A stretch of DNA of 64,000 nucleotides from Rhizodiscina lignyota (Eukaryota; Ascomycota; Dothideomycetes; Aulographales; Rhizodiscinaceae): positions 558,001 to 622,000 of the forward strand of contig ML978135.1 of NCBI GenBank assembly GCA_010015805.1, read 5' to 3'. A program made the translations under genes and the position numbers. Positions 58,601-64,000 of this stretch are shown piece after piece. The notes beneath the pieces are model-generated. The model was not told the DNA's origin. It saw only the letters and a program-made list of their open reading frames with translations, and made no database searches. How positions within the stretch are numbered: position 1 is the first letter of the stretch; each line of letters begins with the position of its first letter.

Positions 58601-59532
58601 AGTCAACAGTTGCTCCTGCAGTCACTGCAGGCAGTTCCCTTCCAGTGACGGCGACCGTGGGAAATACTCCACTAGTCGCGCCTCAACCGGAGGCCCCTAT
58701 CTCCATTCCTCCTGAAGTACGTCTCCCTGCTGAAGTATCTCCCGACTCTCTTACATCTGGTCAAGAGCACCCATTAGGGTTTACGGCCATCCCTCCACCG
58801 CTCATGTCTCCCCCGGCCGCTGTGCCACCTCCTATCGACGAAGTCACATCTACCATACCAGGACGGGTCTATCCCTCGCCACCTCACGAACCAGAAATTA
58901 CCGCTGCGCTCCCCGTACCAGCTGGTGTAGTACCTACCGTGAAGCTTTCTCCTCTACCCCCTCCGAGACCTGACACCCCACCTCAACCCCCTCCACATAT
59001 CATGCCCGCTCAAACCAACAATTCTGGCCCGGCTCAACTCCAAAACGATTTCGTTCCTTGGCAACCTTTGGTATCCGTCAGTGCACCTCCGAAGAACTTG
59101 ACACATCAACCACAGCAGTTACAATGGTTGCCACCAAACTCCGATCCTTCTATCCGCAGCGCAGCAGGTAGCGGACCGCCATCGATTAAAGCTCCACCCC
59201 CAACGTCCAGCCCGCATGAACCTCCGATGGGGCTTCCGAGCGATTCTCCGGCACAGCCTTTGAACTCACAGAATCCGACGGGAGTTACTGTGCCCATGCA
59301 GCAGTTTCAGGCAACACCCGCCGTGGTCATGCGGCCGAACTCAAGAGGGCAGAATATGCCTGTTTTCACCTCGGATAGTCCGATTCCTTTCGCCCCTTCT
59401 GTCCATGTTAGTGCACCTCCTGCGGACTTGAGGCCGAGCGAACCCCCTGTGGCCACCGAGTCCGCTACGGGGAACGCTGAGACGAGGAAACAGGTTGATA
59501 TCTGGGACGTGCCTGAGACGCCGATGAAGTAA
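55648..59532 (+). CDS. HOS3: HOS3-type histone deacetylase
   Basis: A single exon of 1294 residues. A Ser/Arg-rich N-terminal 150 residues precede the deacetylase domain (about 165-590). Domain landmarks are VVILHDACYGHRYSRPK, VERPERIHAGILG, CIRPPGHHCSADFPSGFCWL (tandem His), AAIIDFDLHHGDGSQAI (zinc ligands), FLSAGFDASEWE (zinc-binding Asp) and ISVLEGGYSDRAL. This is the fungal Hos3 family, zinc-dependent lysine deacetylases. The C-terminal 700 residues are low-complexity: basic Ala/Lys-rich around 930-985 and Pro-rich afterwards. The domain is whole, so activity is expected. The leader has two chained uORFs ending on the start codon. Confidence 0.95.
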   Translation: MNGDPLAAAAAATRRPATNGVNNNDDTLSDSLRNLSLNGPAVTNGARRNSDRYASLSSQSPSTTRPSALRRSSSALSVDRRSASPALTRKTSTSSLRNGDSSGTPLRSSSRRSSAHFLSSPTFGGRSPLAPQMEEALPPPPTAASIAADHFRKELDLHGTDTSKVNTVVILHDACYGHRYSRPKTSKSTLSMIVERPERIHAGILGITSAYIRLGERHAEGQNPPHPRKEPNPALPFKIKRTSRSMPVTSPVVTNVHGTAWMSELKTMCESAGQKLATTGKELVRPDAGARGASAGKAKLHEGDLYLCSESLDAFQGALGGVCDGIDAVFEGVKSGQGPSSAFVCIRPPGHHCSADFPSGFCWLNNVHVGIEYATQTHGLTHAAIIDFDLHHGDGSQAITWRHNAKVAKMPAKTPASKKTAIGYFSLHDINSYPCEEGEDEKVQNASLCIENAHGQSIWNVHLQPWKTETEFWQLYESRYTILLDKARNFLRAHTQRLRSAPNLPQSKAAIFLSAGFDASEWESQGMQRHKVNVPTEFYARLTADVVKLSKEEDLAVDGRIISVLEGGYSDRALTSGVLSHLAGLCEGQTALEDEKRMQNGLAWDMGKQMAALALGTIDVKMEDEDEMPTSKVQKTYSYKPEWWHISSLSELELLSNPAPPQPPKKPARTGAPPTYSSPTQSFTAKVVDPTKIRTSSGRYASSTSPSRMPTPPPPDVDWATAAFELHKLLVPTDRETKSCKPEHLSETRAKKDRQSVIGPTQPQPLSTALNAGGRQLRDRKARAPNYADPQSDNESVTSRRSVSHSDRRRTIAEFPLVPSEENIHPGGRRLSVASNVSGVSGVAPSVAASRKPALSKPAGAGVQVKKTRGKPDSTTTGAPPVPRVPSAFGGSRAKPASTAAGAQRKISPNDAGSDDAMNALTSGIQRIKIKVPTEEERAAKEAKRAADEAEKKKATTAARAGAKKTPAPRAAKVPASKKSAALSKSTVAPAVTAGSSLPVTATVGNTPLVAPQPEAPISIPPEVRLPAEVSPDSLTSGQEHPLGFTAIPPPLMSPPAAVPPPIDEVTSTIPGRVYPSPPHEPEITAALPVPAGVVPTVKLSPLPPPRPDTPPQPPPHIMPAQTNNSGPAQLQNDFVPWQPLVSVSAPPKNLTHQPQQLQWLPPNSDPSIRSAAGSGPPSIKAPPPTSSPHEPPMGLPSDSPAQPLNSQNPTGVTVPMQQFQATPAVVMRPNSRGQNMPVFTSDSPIPFAPSVHVSAPPADLRPSEPPVATESATGNAETRKQVDIWDVPETPMK

Positions 59533-60244
59533 TTAGACGGATGGTTTCTTTCGGCCTGGTGTCGTTATTCTATGTGGCCCTTTCCCCCTTCCCTTCCCCT
59601 TCCCCTTCATTCCTCACGCAGGACCTTACAACCCCTTTATACCGTAGAGATACCCTTATCGTTGCTGGGCAATTCTATTTCGTTCTTTCGATAATACCCG
59701 GATTTGGATCAAGTGTATCTTTGTTTTGTTGTAACTTAGACATGGAAGGAAATCGACTGATTTTGAGAAGTTTAAACACGTAATTCTTACCGTGCATGCG
59801 CTGGTACCGATGCGCATATACGTCGTCGCGTCGGGCACTACAACTAGCGCGCACGTCGAGACGCGCCTGTCAAACAACAACACTGGCTGATATGGACCAA
59901 AAGCTTAACATTCACAGGGTGTTGCCGAAGTGCCAAGTACCCAATTAGTGGACAAGAAGGCAGCGATTCGTCACTGCGCGCGAAATTACCTCAAGATACT
60001 AACACGTGCAACAAGATCGAAGTGAAATGGTTGGCCGAGTCGCTTGCAGATGAACACATCTGTCACATCAGCACGCTAAACAGATTTCTCCTTGCAAAGT
60101 ATACGGCATCCTCTTCCACCTTTCCTGGTAAAACATCTTTCTTAAATTGACCATCTGAGACGTTCTCTCTGCGCTCTCTTTTATATTCGCGGTACGTTAG
60201 GGAACTTCGGTTTGTTTCTTGCGCTTCAAAGTGTATCCTACATC
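59533..60244. other. Intergenic interval with CCCTT repeats
   Basis: About 710 bp after HOS3. A pyrimidine tract of CCCTT/CCCCTT units lies at 59582-59612. No gene is seen. Confidence 0.45.
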
Positions 60245-61048
60245 ATGCCAGGCAAGACTGCGCAGCTTCGGCCAGCGCCGCTTCGACCAGCTAAGCCGCA
60301 ACTACCTCCTGTGCCGCTCCCTCAATATCCTGCTCACCCTCCACATCCCAAAAGGACGTATCCTCTGTCTAGGAGGCTTCAGAGCCGAGAGTTCTATCGA
60401 GAAGCCGAGGAGGAACATCTGGTTTCGCGTAAGGAGCTCGCAGACACGAGGCGCAATCGCTACGCGTTGGCGATCGAGAACATCCGCCGCAAAAACTCGG
60501 ATCCGAGCAAGCGCCGACGACAGCAGAGAGCCGCTCAACTAGCTCAATTTAATCGTGACGCTACTCCTTCTCCTCAACTACGCCTACCTCCTGCTCAAGT
60601 CCCAGGCGTGGCTGCTCCGCACAGTGCAGCAATCGGCGGCCAAGTATTGAACGGTGCTCCAGATAGTCATGCCTCAAGCATCCAGCAAGGCCAGCGCAAC
60701 ATTCAGGGTGCTCGAGGTCATCACACCCTGCACCCCGGCCCCGTTGGTCTCCCGGACGTGACCAAAACTAAGGACAATGAGGACGACTGTGCGGAACAAC
60801 AGACTTCTGGCCCAGTGGATGCCGCTGAACAGATGGACATGGAAGTTGACAAGCTGGATGATTTGGTGGAAGGTAAGTCGACACACTACGTATGTGGATC
60901 AGCTGTATACTCTCACGTCGTGATTCAGGAGATCTGTGAACGATTCGGAGAGATGATTCATTCCATGATGACAACACTGGAGGAAGGGAGCAGGCTGCAG
61001 AGAAGTATACTTGAGATTCGAATTCCTCTACGAATGATGGCATGCTGA
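60245..61048 (+). CDS. Hypothetical basic protein with possible alternative splicing
   Basis: From ATG 60245 (MPGKTAQLRPAPLRPAKPQL) the unspliced frame gives 267 residues. A Pro-rich head is followed by a charged helical part (REAEEEHLVSRKELADTRRN, RRKNSDPSKRRRQQRAAQLA) and an acidic stretch (MDMEVDKLDDLVEG). A strong GTAAGT donor at 60873 with a TTCAG acceptor at 60928 would remove 56 nt and end the protein after 212 residues (stop 60937-60939). A GTATGT donor at 60890 to the same acceptor would instead remove 39 nt in frame and keep the C-terminus EICERFGEMIHSMMTTLEEG. Which form is real cannot be decided here. No domain is recognised; the basic patch suggests a nuclear protein. Confidence 0.55.
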   Translation: MPGKTAQLRPAPLRPAKPQLPPVPLPQYPAHPPHPKRTYPLSRRLQSREFYREAEEEHLVSRKELADTRRNRYALAIENIRRKNSDPSKRRRQQRAAQLAQFNRDATPSPQLRLPPAQVPGVAAPHSAAIGGQVLNGAPDSHASSIQQGQRNIQGARGHHTLHPGPVGLPDVTKTKDNEDDCAEQQTSGPVDAAEQMDMEVDKLDDLVEGKSTHYVCGSAVYSHVVIQEICERFGEMIHSMMTTLEEGSRLQRSILEIRIPLRMMAC

Positions 61049-64000
61049 TGCGGAGATAATTTGTTATGAGAGCGATGGTTGAGGTGATAGGAAAATTGTC
61101 TGGTAGTGGCGATATGATTGACTCGGCTTCCAGGCCCACAGCGAAACGGAAAGACAGATCGAGTCGGAATCAAAAATGCAAGATGCATAGAAGCTCTCCC
61201 GCGCTGTGCTCTGTTCCCAACCATCCAATCTTCCTTTCATTGGCTAAACCGTCTCGAATAGGCACGCTCAAACGCCGAATGCAGTTGCACCGATCAGTTT
61301 CCTGTTGCTTGAAGTGCACGTTGTTGCCAGCCTCTTATTTTTCGTCATTTGTATCTGGCCTGCGGCAGTTTCTGTGACATCTTGAATCTCCATAATAAAG
61401 CTGGTCCTCGAAAACCGAAATCGCTTCGTGCTACCTGCACAGTAAGCGGCCTGACATAAATTTGTAGCTCGGTCTATCCCATGGCCACATAAAAAGGCCT
61501 CGCAGAAGCTTTGTTGCGGTTTTGATATTCATATCATCATATGAGATTTGATGAGGCTGACAGACTTAGGCGCCCCGATCCAATTCCGTAATAGGGCGAA
61601 ATAATGTCCAAATTAGATCATTGATGAATACTTGGCACGCATCGGAATTTTCTGCTTAGAAGATCTGTAGATTCGGACGCAACGAATGCCAATAACATCA
61701 AAACTGCTAACTGCGGCTCCCTGGAAGGTGTCGCGTGCCCTTAAATCGGTCTGGGCAATAAATGCGCTAAACCTTACTTCTACAGGGTTGTAGCTACATA
61801 CTACGTTGGGCTTCTTTGATTATGTACTCTTCTCACAGGGCACAGCCCTAAATACCCGTTTTTGTCAGTACTTTAACTCGGCTCCTCCAGGTGGTCAACC
61901 GTCGAGGCTCAGCATTATGCACCCCAGCATGGTGTCCTGTCAAAGCCTCTTACTATTCTCCCTATAGTGGAGCTAATATCCCCGAAATGGCATAATCGGG
62001 CAAGGATTGTAGGGTGGACCTCTAGAATTAATTGCTCTCTGCGTGCCTGTCGCTCTTAGTAGGCTAGCTCCTTCCACACCTCTTTGACTTCAATATTGAA
62101 GTACTCATTGTCTCGGAATGTGTATAGGCAAGCACATACATATCCGATTTCACACTAATTCTCTGCGGGATTGCTTGTCTTTCTTCTCAAAGGTCAAATC
62201 TGACAAAATTGATCAGAGCCTTTTCAAGAAAGTTGCGCTGCATTGTCGCTGACGGAAAAACCGCTCTAAGTTAGATTTGTTGCTACTCTGTCGCTTCGAA
62301 ATATGTCTTACAATACGTACAAAATCTGTAAATTTCGGCTGAGTCTGAATTCTTGACACCTTCGATCGATGCCTTGTTTCATACCCAATTGATGAGGAAT
62401 AAATATATGGACTGGTTTTGATTTTAGTAGACTCGAGATTGCTTTAGCTCTGCGTATTCCATAGCGGTGTGTAACCATACAGAATTAAAAGATGTTTCAA
62501 ATTTAGCAGCTGGCAAGTTTTGTTCTGGACTAAATGATGACCGCTCTTGGCTACATAATACGTATTGCAGAATGCTAATTCACGGCATAACTTTTACGTC
62601 GGCGGCCGTCTCTCCTTTGTAGATTTAGAAACAAAGGATGATACATTATTTCGTACTCCATAGTGACCGCAGCAACGCTGCCTGAAGAGTATATTCCGAG
62701 GATTCCTTGCATGCCCTCCATCCATTCAGCATGCAAAGCCTACGATCTTGGATAATGGTGCAGTTGCAGTTTTGTAAAATGATGTTGTTCCACAGGGATT
62801 GGTCAGCCGATCGTACATAAGCTTCCCGTTTCGACGGGCAAGGCGCCAACAGCATGCACCCCATGATTCCTGTCTTAAGATCTCATCGATGCTTGTTTAC
62901 CTCCTATTCATTAATATTACTATTGGCGGTACTTGCGAGTATCCTCAACCTTAGGGTCGGCGACTAGCCGTAACTAACCGCGAAGGTCGAAGCTGAGCGC
63001 GTGCGCTGAGACGAATCATCTATGTAAGAATCGCCTTCGAAAGTCTACCACAAGCCTTGGCGGATTAACCGAGCATCTTATGGTAAGTAAAAGGTGCACG
63101 GCTTCTCGTATATGTAGGTGCTAGCCCTAACAACACTCCAGATCCATCCGGGACTCTAACCCGTGGGCCGTACCTGAGGCTGAAGTGCTCCGGCCCTCCT
63201 GCCGATCAACTCACGTGTCCTAAAATAGTAGAACTACGTGATCTATACTCTGTAGTCTACCTATCGGATGAAGCAATCAAACGAGGAGTGGCGCCAAACG
63301 GATACAACTCCTAATCAGTTTAATCGAGCTCCGCCGATGATCTGATCGTTCGAAGACTTCCCGGAGCACAACAGGTCTGATATCAGATTCCTCCCCTACG
63401 TACCCGCAATTGCGGAAGTTTACCTACGTATAGGTGAACAATAGAGAATGATTATTGTACCTTTTAGATACAGTCTTACAATTGATTTCATACTTCGCGG
63501 GCAGATTGCCCAATCCACGTCTATTTCTTACATAAATCGGAAATATATATAACAAATAGCACGTATTCTACAGCAACTTGAGCCAATGGTTATGCTGGCT
63601 CAACCCTTGACTATCAGGGGAAAATTTTCTTCTTACGAAGCGCGCAAGCCAATGCTTAATGATTAATCCCTTTACCTCATGTCTTACACGGAACACGACT
63701 GGATGTCGCCATGTCGCTTCAGCAGTACAATTCTATTCTCAGCCTCAATGATTTCGTACCTTACTCCCCCAGTACATTTCTGAGACTCCGACTTACCTTG
63801 CGCTGCGAGAATCAATAGTTACAGCGTCAGCTTACACGCCATGAGCTTTGGACCATACGACTGTCTGAGTAGTGGAACTTGCCAAAGAGTCTGGATTATT
63901 AAGGCTATTCTGGATTCACTCGCCACCAGGAGTTGCATATAAAAGGATGGCATTGGACCAATTTATCATACACATCAGCATCCCACAGCAGTTACACACA
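61049..64000. other. Gene-free end of the window (2.95 kb)
   Basis: No frame with convincing length, start or composition on either strand. It is somewhat AT-rich. It contains a tRNA-like relic at 63143-63220 and a short palindrome CGCAATTGCG at 63405-63414. It could be part of a decayed repeat or the upstream region of a gene beyond the window. Confidence 0.45.
63143..63220 (-). other. tRNA-like relic or SINE head
   Basis: On the minus strand, a segment resembling a tRNA A box (TGAGTTGATCGGCAGG, 63199-63214) is followed about 40 nt later by GGTTAGAGTCC (63151-63161), a B box with two changes. The T-arm can pair (CGGG/CCCG), and GGGCCG (63191-63196) pairs with CGGCCC (63165-63170) around a long loop in the anticodon-arm position. 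No acceptor stem forms, so it is a relic or a SINE-type head, not a working tRNA. Confidence 0.35.

Overview
The window is nuclear DNA of a filamentous ascomycete (Pezizomycotina). Introns are 45-100 nt with GT-AG ends and CTAAC/CTGAC-like branch sites, intergenic spaces are short, and many products belong to fungal families (GH27 alpha-galactosidase, oxalate decarboxylase, Hos3, Erg28, Krr1, a CC/proline-rich secreted protein, F-box-like proteins with an LPGELR motif). The class cannot be fixed from sequence alone; Dothideomycetes or Leotiomycetes would fit. I rebuilt exon structures by hand from splice signals, frame continuity and remembered family conservation. They are models, not transcript-verified.

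Layout. 0-4 kb: the 3' end of a Q-rich gene, a small Cys-rich protein, an SDR oxidoreductase and a small unknown gene. 4-9.9 kb: nearly 6 kb without a gene I can support. 9.9-12.6 kb: a secreted oxalate decarboxylase divergent from a DUF1275 membrane protein. 12.9-21.2 kb: a possible orphan exon, two neighbouring coiled-coil genes, an F-box-like gene and a large mitochondrial-looking coiled-coil protein. 22-27.8 kb: a VOC/glyoxalase-fold protein, an FAD monooxygenase, a second F-box-like gene and a secreted proline-rich protein with a poly-Glu tract. 28.9-36.6 kb: AFG1-type mitochondrial ATPase, a multi-pass fungal membrane glycoprotein, an RS-rich protein and KRR1. 38-43.3 kb: a cytochrome P450 and a nucleotide-sugar-transporter/glycosyltransferase fusion. 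44.4-52.3 kb: YIP4-like, GAL7, ERG28, 3-ketoacyl-CoA reductase and GH27 alpha-galactosidase. 53.3-61 kb: a fumarase without a targeting peptide, a HOS3-type deacetylase and an unknown basic protein. 61-64 kb: no supported genes, one tRNA-like relic.

How genes may work together. Three genes within 12 kb fit galactose use: GH27 releases galactose, GAL7 runs the Leloir pathway, and the fusion protein would import a nucleotide sugar (UDP-Gal family transporter) and transfer it in the Golgi lumen. ERG28 (sterol synthesis scaffold) and 3-ketoacyl-CoA reductase (very-long-chain fatty acids) are divergent over a 245-bp promoter, and both act in the ER membrane. YIP4 belongs to the same secretory system. 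I see no PKS, NRPS or terpene synthase, so the P450 and monooxygenase are not part of a recognisable metabolite cluster.

The most notable points are the transporter-glycosyltransferase fusion (40741-43349), a chain of two upstream ORFs linked by ATGA overlaps into the HOS3 start codon (55602-55651), a GC-AG intron in KRR1, and a Pol III-like element with A box, B box and oligo-T (52507-52653).
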